Source of the DNA: Albimonas pacifica
GTDB taxonomy: Bacteria > Pseudomonadota > Alphaproteobacteria > Rhodobacterales > Rhodobacteraceae
Assembly: GCF_900113695.1 (NCBI RefSeq)
Contig: NZ_FOQH01000009.1
Coordinates: forward strand, 15,120-79,119
Direction of reading: 5' to 3'
Length of the DNA stretch: 64,000 nucleotides
Under the pieces are notes generated by a model. The model did not search any database and was not told where the DNA came from. It saw only the letters and a list, made by a program, of their open reading frames with translations. The position numbers were made by a program, and so were the translations under genes. Positions 18,859-27,380 of this stretch are shown here, in pieces. Numbering within the stretch: the first letter of the stretch is position 1; each line of letters begins with the position of its first letter.

Positions 18859-20025
18859 ATGATCGCCCGCACGCTTTACGAAGAAGACCACGAGATGTTC
18901 CGCGACTCCGTCCGCAAATGGGTCGCGGCCGAGGTCACCCCCCACGTCGAGACCTGGCGCGAGAACGGCCAGGTCAGCCGCGAGGTCTGGAAATCCGCCG
19001 GCGCGCAGGGCTTCCTGTGCATGTACGCCGACGAGAAATACGGCGGCGCCGGCATCGACGACTTCCGCTACGACATGATCCTGATCGAGGAGATGGCGAT
19101 GGCGGGCGCGAGCTCGGGCTTCGCCGCCTCGCTGCACAACCGCGTCGTCGGCCCCTACCTGCACAAGTTCGGCACCGACGACCAGCGCGACCGCTTCATG
19201 GCCGGCTGCGTCTCGGGCGAGACGCCGCTCGCCATCGCCCTGACCGAGCCGGGCACCGGCTCCGACCTCGCGGGGATGAAGACCCGGGCCGAGGACAAGG
19301 GCGACCACTGGCTGATCAACGGCCAGAAGACCTACATCTCCAACGGCCAGATCGCGAACCTGATCGTGGTCGCCGCCAAGACCGACCCGGACAAGTCCCA
19401 CGCCGTCGGCCTGTTCCTGGTCCCCGGCGACACCCCCGGCTTCCAGCGCGGCAAGAAGCTGCGCAAGATGGGCGGCCACGGCCAGGACACGTCGGAGCTG
19501 TTCTTCGACAACGTCAAGGTCCCCAAGGAGAACGTGCTGGGCGACCCGACCGGCGGCTTCAAGGTGATGATGAACAACCTCGCCGAGGAGCGGATCATCT
19601 CCGCCGTCGGCTCCCTCTCGGCCGCCGAGCGCTCGTTCCAGATCACGCTGCAGTACATCAAGGAGCGGACCGCCTTCGGCAAGCCGATCGGCCTGTTCCA
19701 GAACTCGCGCTTCAAGATGAGCCACCTGCGCACGCGCCTCGACGCGACCTGGGCCTTCCTCGACCACTGCGCCCTGCAGCACGTCAACGGCAAGCTCACC
19801 TCCGAGCTCGCCGCCGAGATCAAGCTCTTCGCCTCCGAGACGCAGGCCGAGACGGTGGACGAGTGCGTCCAGCTCCACGGCGGCGCCGGCTACATGGACG
19901 AATACGAGATCGCCAAGCAGTACGTGGACGCCCGCGTCACCCGGATCTTCGCCGGGTCTTCGGAGATCATGAAGGAGATCATCGGCCGCGGCCTGGGTCT
20001 CGACGACCGCAAGAGGAACCACTGA
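18859..20025 (+). CDS. Acyl-CoA dehydrogenase, LCAD/IVD-type base
   Basis: 388-aa FAD enzyme that introduces the trans-2 double bond in acyl-CoA. Family signatures are ALTEPGTGSD (127-136), the FAD-binding TYISNG (158-163), RTAFGKPI and QLHGGAGYMDEYEIAKQYVDAR. The usual C-terminal catalytic Glu of MCAD/SCAD is absent (RIFAGSSEIM has Ala there). Instead Glu244 in LAEERI matches the base used by long-chain and isovaleryl-CoA dehydrogenases. That variant tends to accept long or branched chains. A GGGAGGA box precedes the start. The stop is 1 nt from the next start, so it is coupled to the racemase. Confidence 0.92.
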   Translation: MIARTLYEEDHEMFRDSVRKWVAAEVTPHVETWRENGQVSREVWKSAGAQGFLCMYADEKYGGAGIDDFRYDMILIEEMAMAGASSGFAASLHNRVVGPYLHKFGTDDQRDRFMAGCVSGETPLAIALTEPGTGSDLAGMKTRAEDKGDHWLINGQKTYISNGQIANLIVVAAKTDPDKSHAVGLFLVPGDTPGFQRGKKLRKMGGHGQDTSELFFDNVKVPKENVLGDPTGGFKVMMNNLAEERIISAVGSLSAAERSFQITLQYIKERTAFGKPIGLFQNSRFKMSHLRTRLDATWAFLDHCALQHVNGKLTSELAAEIKLFASETQAETVDECVQLHGGAGYMDEYEIAKQYVDARVTRIFAGSSEIMKEIIGRGLGLDDRKRNH

Positions 20026-20026
20026 C

Positions 20027-21154
20027 ATGCCCGGACCGCTCGAAGGACTGAAGCTGATCGAGATGGCCGGCATCGGCCCGTGCCCGCTCGCCGGCCAGCT
20101 GATGGCCGACCTCGGGGCCGAGGTCATCGTCATCGACCGCAAGTCGGGGGGCGAGCGCCCCTCCGACGTCAACAACCGCAACAAGAAGTCGGTGGCCCTG
20201 AACCTCAAGACGCCCGAGGGCGTCGAGGCGGCGCTGGCGCTCATCGCGTCGGCCGACGCCCTGATCGAGGGCTTCCGGCCGGGCGTGATGGAGCGCATGG
20301 GGCTGGGCCCCGACGTGTGCCTCGCGAAGAACCCCGGCCTCGTCTTCGGCCGGATGACCGGCTGGGGGCAGGACGGGCCGTGGAGCCAGATGGCGGGCCA
20401 CGACCTCAACTACGTCTCGCTGACCGGCGCGCTGGGGATGATGGGCAAGAAGGGGCAGGAGCCGACCCCGCCCCTCAACCTCGTCGCCGACTACGGCGGC
20501 GGCACCATGTTCCTGATCTTCGGCGTGCTGTCTGCGCTGTGGGAGCGGTCGAAGTCCGGCAAGGGCCAGGTGGTCGACGTGGCCATGATCGACGGCGTGG
20601 CGGCGATGACCGGCATCTTCCGCAACCTGATGGCCGCCGGCCGCTGGGGGCCCGAGCGCGAGAGCAACATGCTCGACGGCGGCGCGCCCTACTACCGCTG
20701 CTACGAGACCAAGGACGGCAAGTACATCTCGGTGGGCTCGATCGAGCCGCAGTTCCACCGCGAGATGATCGAGAAGGCCGGCCTCGACCCCGCGGACAAC
20801 GAGACCCAGGACGACAAGGCCGTCTGGGAGAAGCGCCGCGCGGCCTACGAGGCCCATTTCAGGACCAAGACCCGCGACGAGTGGGAGGCGATCTACGCCG
20901 GCGGCGACAGCTGCGTGGCGCCGGTGCTGACCCCGCAGGAGGCCGAGACGCACCCCCACAACGTGGCGCGCAACGCCTACCTCGAGGTCGGCGGCGCCAC
21001 GATGGCGAGCCCCGCCCCCCGCTTCGACCGCACCCCGGCCCCGACGCCGAAGCCCGCCCGCCCGATGGGCGCGGACACCGAAGCCGCCCTGACCGCCGCC
21101 GGCGTCTCGGCCGAGGATCTCGCCCGCCTGAAGTCGGCCGGCGCGCTCTCCTGA
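20027..21154 (+). CDS. Alpha-methylacyl-CoA racemase (CaiB/BaiF family)
   Basis: 375-aa class III CoA-transferase-fold protein. Rather than the single Asp of formyl/oxalate CoA-transferases, it has the residues of alpha-methylacyl-CoA racemase: His125 (AGHDLNY), Asp155 (NLVADYGGG) and Glu240 (GSIEPQF). These match the published catalytic set His126/Asp156/Glu241 of the mycobacterial enzyme MCR. The enzyme epimerises the 2-methyl group of (R)-acyl-CoA to the (S) form that acyl-CoA dehydrogenases accept. The gene follows the dehydrogenase after a single base (TGA-C-ATG), which fits that order of reactions. A strong hairpin terminator lies about 110 nt downstream. Confidence 0.88.
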   Translation: MPGPLEGLKLIEMAGIGPCPLAGQLMADLGAEVIVIDRKSGGERPSDVNNRNKKSVALNLKTPEGVEAALALIASADALIEGFRPGVMERMGLGPDVCLAKNPGLVFGRMTGWGQDGPWSQMAGHDLNYVSLTGALGMMGKKGQEPTPPLNLVADYGGGTMFLIFGVLSALWERSKSGKGQVVDVAMIDGVAAMTGIFRNLMAAGRWGPERESNMLDGGAPYYRCYETKDGKYISVGSIEPQFHREMIEKAGLDPADNETQDDKAVWEKRRAAYEAHFRTKTRDEWEAIYAGGDSCVAPVLTPQEAETHPHNVARNAYLEVGGATMASPAPRFDRTPAPTPKPARPMGADTEAALTAAGVSAEDLARLKSAGALS

Positions 21155-21264
21155 GGCGTCGCGCCTGAGGCCTCGGGCGCGCCTGCGCGCGCCCCCGCCC
21201 CCCTGCCCGCCACCGGCGGGAGAGGGGGCGCCCGGCCGCGCCGCCTCGCCCTGACCAGACCCCC

Positions 21265-21295
21265 GAGCCCCGTCGCGCATCCCGCGGCGGGGCTC
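21265..21295 (+). terminator. Terminator of the oxidation operon
   Basis: GAGCCCCGTCGCG and CGCGGCGGGGCTC form a 13-bp stem with one G-T pair and a 5-nt loop. There is no T-run. It separates the racemase gene from the lipocalin gene. Confidence 0.65.
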
Positions 21296-21389
21296 GACGC
21301 TTCCGCGGCGGCGCGCCGCCGCGACCCTGGGCCCGACGCTCCGCCGGCCTATCTTCAGCCCCCGCCCGCCGTTTCCAAAGGGACCGCCC

Positions 21390-21992
21390 ATGCGCTCGCT
21401 CGTTCCCCCTCCCGGCCGCCTCGCCGCCGCCCTCCTCCTGGCGGCGGGCCTCGCCTCCCCGGCGCTTGCAGACGAGGCCGCGGGCGTGCAGCCCGTCTCC
21501 GGCTTCGAGCTCGAGCGCTATCTCGGCCTCTGGCACGAGATCGCGGTGATCCCGAACTGGTTCCAGTCCGATTGCGCCGCCGCCACCACCGCGACCTATG
21601 CGCCCGCGCAGGACGTCGACGGCATCGAGGTGATCAACAGTTGCCTCGAAGCGGACGGCGCCCGCGCGACGGCCGAGGGCCGGGCCCGCTTCACCGGCGC
21701 CTCCGACCGCGGCGCGCTCGAAGTCGCCTTCGTGAGCGTGCTGGGAACCTGGCTCTGGCCGCTCTCGGGCGACTACATCGTCTTCGCGCTGGACCCGGAC
21801 TACCAGTGGACCGCGATCGGCCATCCGTCGCGCGACTACGGCTGGATCCTGGCGCGCGACGAGACCCTGCCGCCCGAGACCCTGGCCGGGATCCGCGCGC
21901 GCTTCGTGGCGGCCGGCTACGACCCCTGCGCCCTGCTCATGTCGCCCCGGGCCGTCGGCGACCCCCGCACCCCGCTCTGCGAGCTGCCCTGA
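21390..21992 (+). CDS. Lipocalin family protein (Blc-like)
   Basis: 200-aa exported protein. A signal peptide (about 1-28, ending SPALADEA) is followed by the lipocalin core: the GxW-type motif RYLGLWHEIA (about 44-53), NWFQSDC, and the late motif DYIVFALDPDYQW ending in IGHPSRDYGWIL. It resembles bacterial Blc but lacks a lipobox, so it should be soluble in the periplasm. Ligands of such proteins are fatty acids or lysophospholipids. Three cysteines could give a disulfide. It appears to be a single gene. Confidence 0.88.
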   Translation: MRSLVPPPGRLAAALLLAAGLASPALADEAAGVQPVSGFELERYLGLWHEIAVIPNWFQSDCAAATTATYAPAQDVDGIEVINSCLEADGARATAEGRARFTGASDRGALEVAFVSVLGTWLWPLSGDYIVFALDPDYQWTAIGHPSRDYGWILARDETLPPETLAGIRARFVAAGYDPCALLMSPRAVGDPRTPLCELP

Positions 21993-22185
21993 GCCCCGCG
22001 TCCGCGCAGGCCTCGCCGCGCGGAGCGTCGCTCCTCGCGCGGAAGCTGCGCCCGCGCCTTGGAACCTTTCGCCGCGGGGCGGTTTACATCGCGCCCGACA
22101 GTTGCGACCTTGGACCCGGAGCGACCGAGCACCCGCGCGCCGCGCGGCCTCGGCAAATTCACCCCCCCCGCCGAAAGGACATCTC

Positions 22186-22614
22186 ATGACTCAGGCGAAG
22201 CCGGGCGACACGCTGCATCTTCACTACACGGGCAAGCTGGACGACGGCGCCGTGTTCGACAGCTCCGAGGGGCGCGATCCGCTGACCTTCCAGCTGGGCT
22301 CCGGCCAGATCATTCCCGGGCTCGAGGCCGGCGTGACCGGCATGGAAGTCGGCGAGAAGCGCACCGTGCGCATCGAGCCCGCCGAGGCCTATGGCGAGCA
22401 CGATCCCGCCCGCGTCCAGGCCGTCGAGCGCGCCGCGGTCCCCGACCACATCCCCACCGAGCCGGGCACCCAGCTTCAGGTGCAGCTCCAGGACGGGCAG
22501 ATGATGAACGTCACCGTGGCCAAGACCACGGAGACCGAGCTCTACCTCGACGCCAACCACCCGCTCGCCGGCAAGGCCCTGACTTTCGACGTCGAGCTGG
22601 TCGAGATCGCCTGA
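22186..22614 (+). CDS. slyD: FKBP-type peptidyl-prolyl isomerase, SlyD-like
   Basis: 142-aa cytoplasmic prolyl isomerase and chaperone. The FKBP domain starts at residue 6 with GDTLHLHYTGKLDDG and contains FDSS and FQLGSGQIIPGLE. The insert-in-flap region (about 70-120) holds AEAYGEHDPARVQ. The His- and Cys-rich metal-binding tail of E. coli SlyD is missing, as in many alphaproteobacteria. The ATG at 22186 has a GAAAGGA box; the in-frame upstream extension is rejected because the FKBP fold starts at once after this Met. A double hairpin follows the gene. Confidence 0.9.
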   Translation: MTQAKPGDTLHLHYTGKLDDGAVFDSSEGRDPLTFQLGSGQIIPGLEAGVTGMEVGEKRTVRIEPAEAYGEHDPARVQAVERAAVPDHIPTEPGTQLQVQLQDGQMMNVTVAKTTETELYLDANHPLAGKALTFDVELVEIA

Positions 22615-22617
22615 ACG

Positions 22618-22683
22618 GGGCCCGGGATCGCCCGGGCCCCCGCGGCGCAGGAAAGGGGCGAGCCCGACGGCTCGCCCCTTTCC
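22618..22683 (+). terminator. Tandem hairpins after slyD
   Basis: Two hairpins in a row: GGGCCCGGG/CCCGGGCCC (about 22618-22638), then a perfect 15-bp stem 22650-22664/22669-22683 with loop CGAC. The second reads GGAAAGGGGCGAGCC against its complement and is the likelier terminator. Confidence 0.75.
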
Positions 22684-22961
22684 ATCTCCGGACGCGCCCC
22701 GACGGGGTCCGTCCCGCGCGCCCCCGGACCCCGACCGCCCGCGGACCCCGGGCGGCGGGCGCGCGGCAAGGCAGGCCGCCGCCCCCATGATCCCGCCGAC
22801 ACCGCGGGCCCCGGGCGCGCAGGAGCGCGGACGGCGGCGGGCGCGCCCCGCCCGGTCCCCGGCGTCGCGGCCCTGCCTGGCGCGGTTGACTTCGGGTCCC
22901 GCGCGGGGGAGCGCTTGGGCGCCCGCTCGCCGGCCCCCTGCCCGATCTCCCGGAGGATCCC

Positions 22962-23642
22962 ATGTCCCTGATCGTCATCACCGGCGCCGCCCGCGGCATC
23001 GGGCTGGAGATGGCCCGCCAGGCCCGCGCCCGCGGCGACGAGGTGCTGGCGCTGGTGCGCGACCCCGCGGCCGCGGCGCTCGCCGGGACCGGCGTGCAGG
23101 CCCTGCCCCTCGACGTGACCGACCCCGACGCCTTCGCGGCGCTGGCGCCGAAGCTCGAGCAGGCGCTCGCCGGCCGGCGCGTCGACCTCGCGGTCTGCAA
23201 CGCCGGCGTGCTGCTGGGGCGCGGGGCGCTGCCCTCGGCCCCCACGCCCGCGCAGTGGGCCGAGAGCTTCGCGGTCAACGTCGCCGGCGTGTTCCTGACC
23301 GCGACGACCCTGCTCCCGTTCCTCGCGCGGCCGGGGGGGCGGCTCGCGGTGATCGGCTCGGCGATGGGCAGCCAGGCGCGCGCGCCCGGGGGCAGCTACG
23401 CCTACCGCGCCTCCAAGGCCGCGGCGCTGAACGTGGCGCGCAACCTCGCCGCAGACCTGAGGGCCGAGGGGATCGCGGTCGGCTGCTGGCACCCCGGCTG
23501 GGTGCAGACCGACATGGGCGGCGCCTCGGCCGAGGTCGCCCCCGCCGCCTCCGCCGCCGGCCTGCTCGCGCGGTTCGACGCGCTGACGATGGAGACCACC
23601 GGCGTCTTCGAGGACTGGCAGGGCGCCCCGATCCCGTTCTGA
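22962..23642 (+). CDS. SDR-family oxidoreductase (C-factor/sniffer-like)
   Basis: 226-aa short-chain dehydrogenase with TGAARGIG (7-14), CNAG (79-82), a Ser near 133 and Y148-x3-K152 (YRASK). Its short length and the late HPGWVQTDMGG segment resemble the C-factor/carbonyl-reductase-like group. Residues after the second strand (VRD) favour NADP. The substrate is unknown. A CGGAGGA box sits 6 nt before the ATG. It converges with the leftward algH gene, 66 bp apart. Confidence 0.85.
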   Translation: MSLIVITGAARGIGLEMARQARARGDEVLALVRDPAAAALAGTGVQALPLDVTDPDAFAALAPKLEQALAGRRVDLAVCNAGVLLGRGALPSAPTPAQWAESFAVNVAGVFLTATTLLPFLARPGGRLAVIGSAMGSQARAPGGSYAYRASKAAALNVARNLAADLRAEGIAVGCWHPGWVQTDMGGASAEVAPAASAAGLLARFDALTMETTGVFEDWQGAPIPF

Positions 23643-23708
23643 CGGGATCCGCGGCGCGCCCCGCCCCGCGGCGGCGGGGTCAGTCGAAGCCGCCCCGCGG
23701 CGGCAGGG

Positions 23709-24317
23709 TCAGGCGAAGCCGCCCTGGGCCGAGAGCTTGGAGGGGTCGACGCCGATCTTGAGCATGGCGCGGCGCCACTTGGCGTCGTCGTCCGGGCCGA
23801 ACACCAGCTCGGGGTCGGAGGGGCAGACCAGCCAGCCGTTGGCCTGAAGCTCCTGCTCGAGCTGCCCGGGCGCCCAGCCCGCGTAGCCCAGCGCCAGCAC
23901 CGCGCGGCGCGGGCCCTTGCCCGCCGACATGTCGCGCAGGATGTCCACCGTCGCGGTCAGCGCGAGACCGCAAGCCAGCGGCTTGGTGGCGCCCGGCGCC
24001 TCCCAGTCGTCGGAGTGCAGGACGAAGCCGCGCCCCATTTCCACCGGGCCGCCGAAGTGGACCGAGAATTCCTCCGCCCCCTCCCCCGGCTTCACGCCCA
24101 CCTGCTTGAGCAGGTCGGAAAAACTGAGCTCTTTCGCGGGCTTGTTCACGATCAGCCCCATGGCGCCGTCGTCGCCGTGGGAGCACATGAAGATGACCGT
24201 CTGCGCGAAACGGGGATCGCCCATGGCGGGCATGGCGACCAGCAGCTCGCCCTCGAGGGGGCCGCCGGCTCGGGGCTCGGCCTCTGGGGCCGCGTCTGCG
24301 GAGGGGACCGTCGTCAT
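23709..24317 (-). CDS. YqgE/AlgH family protein (UPF0301)
   Basis: 202-aa member of the conserved AlgH/YqgE family, whose biochemical role is unsettled. Family landmarks are GELLVAMPAMGDPRFAQTVI, SHGDDGAMGLIVNKP, HFGGPVEMGRGFVLHS and ALGYAGWAPGQLEQEL. The start at 24317 is the only Met before the conserved core; the long upstream extension is rejected. The Shine-Dalgarno match is weak. The gene is divergent from the DsbD-domain gene at 24441, as in other Rhodobacterales as far as I recall. Confidence 0.9.
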   Translation of the reverse strand: MTTVPSADAAPEAEPRAGGPLEGELLVAMPAMGDPRFAQTVIFMCSHGDDGAMGLIVNKPAKELSFSDLLKQVGVKPGEGAEEFSVHFGGPVEMGRGFVLHSDDWEAPGATKPLACGLALTATVDILRDMSAGKGPRRAVLALGYAGWAPGQLEQELQANGWLVCPSDPELVFGPDDDAKWRRAMLKIGVDPSKLSAQGGFA

Positions 24318-24440
24318 GCAGAGAATGATGGACCTCCCACCCCCCCTCTTCAACGGTTGGATGGCGAAATATGCGCCCGCCGGGATGGGTTCGCCGGAAC
24401 GTGACTTCCGGGGATCGCGCCACGGGGCTATCTGGATGAC

Positions 24441-25352
24441 ATGAACCGTTCGCACCGCCCTCTCCGCCGCGGCCTCGCCGCGCTCGCCCTCGCCGGCCTC
24501 GCGCTCGCCCTGCCCTCCGCGCAGGGCGCGCAGGCGGGCGGCCCGGCGCGCAGCCTCGCCATCGCCTGGAGCGCGCAGGAAGGCGCGGGCCCCGTGGGCG
24601 AGACGGCGCGCGCCCAGCGCTCGGACCTGCGCCTGCTGGCCGGGTGGGAGACCGAGGACGGCGGGCGCATGGCGGGCCTGACCATCCGCCTCGACGACGG
24701 CTGGAAGACCTACTGGCGCGTGCCCGGCGACGCCGGCATCCCGCCGGAGTTCGACTGGAGCGGGTCGGAGAACGTCGCCTCGGTCGAGGTGCTGTGGCCG
24801 CGCCCGGTCGCCTTCGATCTCTTCGGCATGACCACGCTGGGCTACAAGCAGGAGGTGACGCTGCCGCTGAAGGCCGTCCCCGTCGATCCCGCCAAGCCGA
24901 TGGTCCTGCGGCTGAGCCTCGCCTACGGCGTCTGCGCCGACATCTGCATGCCCGAGATGGCGGAGGTGGCGCTGCCGCTGGGGGGCGCGCCGAACCGGGG
25001 CCTCGCCCCGATCGAGGCGGCGCTCGCGGCGCTGCCCGAATCTCCCGCCTCGACCGGCGCCCGTCTCGCCGGCTGCCGCCTGACCGGCGAGGGCGACGCC
25101 CGCCGGCTGGAGGCGAGCCTGCGCCTGCCCTCCCCGCCCCGCGGCCCGCTGCTGGCCGTGGTCGAGGGGCCGGAGCCGTTGTGGTTCGAGCCCGCGGCGC
25201 TGACCGCGGCCCCCGATCTGGGCCGCGACGCGATGCGCCTCAGCGCGCGGCTGGACCCGGCCTCGGGCGCCGCCTGGCTCGACCGGACCGCGCTGCGGGT
25301 CACGGTGCTGGGCGCCGACCGCGCCGTGGCCTTCGAGGGCTGCGAGGGCTGA
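24441..25352 (+). CDS. Exported protein with DsbD N-terminal-like domain
   Basis: 303-aa periplasmic protein. A signal peptide (about 1-30, ending PSAQGAQA) is followed by a domain resembling the N-terminal disulfide-binding domain of DsbD. It contains LDDGWKTYWRVPGDAG and FDLFGMTTLGYKQEVTLP, plus the pair of cysteines in AYGVCADICMPEM that would carry the exchanged disulfide. The membrane and thioredoxin parts of full DsbD are absent, so it must work with another electron donor such as CcdA. It is divergent from algH with 123 bp between the starts. Confidence 0.82.
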   Translation: MNRSHRPLRRGLAALALAGLALALPSAQGAQAGGPARSLAIAWSAQEGAGPVGETARAQRSDLRLLAGWETEDGGRMAGLTIRLDDGWKTYWRVPGDAGIPPEFDWSGSENVASVEVLWPRPVAFDLFGMTTLGYKQEVTLPLKAVPVDPAKPMVLRLSLAYGVCADICMPEMAEVALPLGGAPNRGLAPIEAALAALPESPASTGARLAGCRLTGEGDARRLEASLRLPSPPRGPLLAVVEGPEPLWFEPAALTAAPDLGRDAMRLSARLDPASGAAWLDRTALRVTVLGADRAVAFEGCEG

Positions 25353-25387
25353 GCCCCGCCCTCCGGGCGCGCCCCGTCGCCCCGGGC

Positions 25388-25417
25388 CCAGGCCCGCCCG
25401 CAGGGCGCCCACGGACC
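25388..25417 (+). repeat. 33-nt REP-like dispersed repeat, copy 3
   Basis: CCAGGCCCGCCCGCAGGGCG is identical to the consensus; the 3' part is CCCACGGACC, slightly diverged. This is the only copy without a large hairpin element next to it. Confidence 0.7.
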
Positions 25418-25520
25418 TGCGAATCCCCGCCTTTCCGGCTCTCGCCCCGCCCCCGGCCCACGGGCGCCCCGCGGGCGGGCTCGGCGGGACCGCGCCCGGG
25501 GCGGGCGGAGCGCGACGCGC

Positions 25521-25618
25521 AGGCGCAACAATATGTCCTTCTTTTGGCCACATCGGCGAACTTTATTGCGCAAGATAGTTGCGCAATCGTCTTCGCTGCG
25601 CTAGGTGCAGTGCAGCAA
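25521..25618 (+). promoter_or_regulatory. AT-richer promoter with paired TTGCGCAA palindromes
   Basis: A local drop in GC just upstream of the maoC-like gene. Two perfect TTGCGCAA palindromes lie at 25566-25573 and 25579-25586, 13 bp apart. A half site (GCGCAA) lies at 25524-25529, and CTGCGCTAGGTGCAG plus TGCAGCA follow at 25596-25617. Spacing near one helical turn suggests a dimeric repressor bound in tandem. Polyhydroxybutyrate regulator PhaR of Paracoccus and Rhodobacter binds TGC/GCA-type sites, so it is a candidate by analogy. Confidence 0.5.
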
Positions 25619-25677
25619 GCCCGCCGCTGCGGGCGAATCCGGGCCGGCGTCGCCGGTCCCCCTTCGGGAGAGCCGAC

Positions 25678-26121
25678 ATGCTCGACAACCTGCCGCGCGG
25701 CACGATCTGCATCGAGGAAATGGAGATCGGCATGTCGCGCTACGTGCTGAAGACGATCACCGACCTCGACATCGAGCTGTTCGCCCAGGTGTCGACCGAC
25801 CGCAACCCGGTGCATCTCGACGACGCCTACGCCCGCGACACGATCTTCGCCGGGCGCATCGCCCACGGGATGCTGACCGCGTCCCTGATCTCGGCGGTGA
25901 TCGGCGAGCAGCTGCCCGGCCACGGCACGGTCTACATGGGCCAGTCCCTGAAGTTCCTCGCCCCCGTGCGCCCCGGCGACACGGTCGAGGCGCGGGTGAC
26001 GGTCGCCGACATCATCCACGCCAAACGCCGCGTCGCCCTTGATTGCGAATGCCGCGTGGGCGACAAGGTCGTCCTCAAGGGCGAGGCGCTGGTTCTGGCG
26101 CCCTCCAGCAAGTTCGACTGA
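25678..26121 (+). CDS. MaoC-like (R)-specific enoyl-CoA hydratase
   Basis: 147-aa single hot-dog-domain hydratase that adds water to trans-2-enoyl-CoA to give the (R)-3-hydroxyacyl-CoA. The catalytic pair lies in DRNPVHLDDAYA (about 41-52: the Asp and His of the hydratase-2 motif), followed by GRIAHGMLTASLIS. Such PhaJ-type enzymes link fatty-acid oxidation to polyhydroxyalkanoate synthesis. Start chosen at the ATG preceded by CGGGAG; an upstream extension would run through the promoter palindromes. It is probably co-transcribed with ribF 50 bp downstream. Confidence 0.87.
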   Translation: MLDNLPRGTICIEEMEIGMSRYVLKTITDLDIELFAQVSTDRNPVHLDDAYARDTIFAGRIAHGMLTASLISAVIGEQLPGHGTVYMGQSLKFLAPVRPGDTVEARVTVADIIHAKRRVALDCECRVGDKVVLKGEALVLAPSSKFD

Positions 26122-26171
26122 CCTACACCGGGCGGCCCCGCGGCTTCGCCCGGGGCCTTCCAGGGGACCCG

Positions 26172-27113
26172 ATGCGCCTCATCCGATCCGGGACCGAGAT
26201 CCGTCCCGAGGACCGCGGCGCCTCCGCCGCCATGGGCAATTTCGACGGCGTTCACCGCGGCCATGCCTCGGTGATCGACCTCGCACGGCAGGAGGGCCGC
26301 CCCCTCGGCGTGGTCACCTTCGAGCCGCACCCGCGCGAGGTCTTCGCCCCCGACGCGCCCCCCTTCCGCCTGATGAACGCCCCCGCCCGCCGCCACCGGC
26401 TGGAGAAGCTGGGCGTGGACCTCTGCGTGGAGCTCGAATTCGACCGCGCCATGGCCGCGCTCTCGGCCGAGGCCTTCGCCCGCGACATCCTCGCCGGCCG
26501 CCTGGGCCTGAGCCGGGTGGTGGTCGGCGAGGACTTCCGCTTCGGCAAGGGCCGCGAGGGCGACGCCGCGATGCTGGCCGAGCTGGGCGCCCGATACGGG
26601 TTCGAGGCGGTGACCGCCCCGATGGTCGAGGGCCCCGCCGGCCGGGTCTCCTCCACCGCCATCCGCGAGGCGCTGTGCGCCGGCGACCCCGAGGCCGCCG
26701 CCCGGATGCTGGGCCACTGGCATCGCCTGGACGGCACGGTCAGCCACGGCGACAAGCGCGGGCGCGAGCTGGGCTTTCCCACCGCCAACGTGGTGCTCGA
26801 GAACCTGCTGCTGCCGAAATTCGGCGTCTACGCGGTCGAGATCGAGGTCTTCGACGGCCCCCATGCCGGGCGATACCCCGGCGCGGCCTCGCTCGGCGTG
26901 CGCCCGACCTTCGGGATCAACGCCCCGAACCTCGAGACCTATCTCTTCGACTTCTCCGGCGATCTCTACGGGGCCGAGGTCTCGGTCGCGCTGATCTCCT
27001 GGCTGCGCGGCGAGGAGAAGTTCGACGGGATCGAGCCGCTGATCGCCCAGATGCACGCCGACTGCGACCTGGCGCGCGAACGACTCGCCGCCCGCATCGA
27101 CCCCGCCGCCTGA
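26172..27113 (+). CDS. ribF: Bifunctional riboflavin kinase/FAD synthetase
   Basis: 313-aa RibF that makes FMN and then FAD from riboflavin. The N-terminal adenylyltransferase domain has GNFDGVHRGH (22-31) and VGEDFRFGKG. SSTAIREAL closes it. The C-terminal kinase domain (about 185-313) has the metal/ATP motif GFPTAN and GVRPTFG with LETYLFDF. Length is normal. The ATG at 26172 has an AGGGGA box. All reactions are cytoplasmic. Confidence 0.94.
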   Translation: MRLIRSGTEIRPEDRGASAAMGNFDGVHRGHASVIDLARQEGRPLGVVTFEPHPREVFAPDAPPFRLMNAPARRHRLEKLGVDLCVELEFDRAMAALSAEAFARDILAGRLGLSRVVVGEDFRFGKGREGDAAMLAELGARYGFEAVTAPMVEGPAGRVSSTAIREALCAGDPEAAARMLGHWHRLDGTVSHGDKRGRELGFPTANVVLENLLLPKFGVYAVEIEVFDGPHAGRYPGAASLGVRPTFGINAPNLETYLFDFSGDLYGAEVSVALISWLRGEEKFDGIEPLIAQMHADCDLARERLAARIDPAA

Positions 27114-27380
27114 GCGACCGCCCGGGCGGCTCCCCGCCCGCCCCGCAGGCGCCCCACGGCCCGGCCGCGCAAGCCGTTCGCTCGCAACCGCCCCCCGCGA
27201 GCGCCCCGGGCTGGACCCGGGGCCTCTCCCGCCCTCGCGGCCCGTACGCCGCGGGGCCCTCGCAGCCGCGCCCGCCGCGGCGCGCCCCTGCGCCCCGGCC
27301 CGGCCGCGCACGCACGCGCACGCCCCGCGCTTGCCCCCCGCCGCCCGCTCGGCTAGCAGCGAAGGCGAAGGAGCCGCCCG

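Noticed and set aside
15300-18872. A 1190-aa open frame on the minus strand
   Set aside because: Lies fully antisense to the thiolase and fadJ genes, which have clear motifs. Its low-complexity Gly/Ala/Val/His composition marks it as a shadow.
22878-22890. 13-bp match to the tRNA-Asp 3' end (TGGCGCGGTTGAC)
   Set aside because: Considered as an attachment-site duplicate. It is too short, lies 37 kb away and has no integrase nearby.
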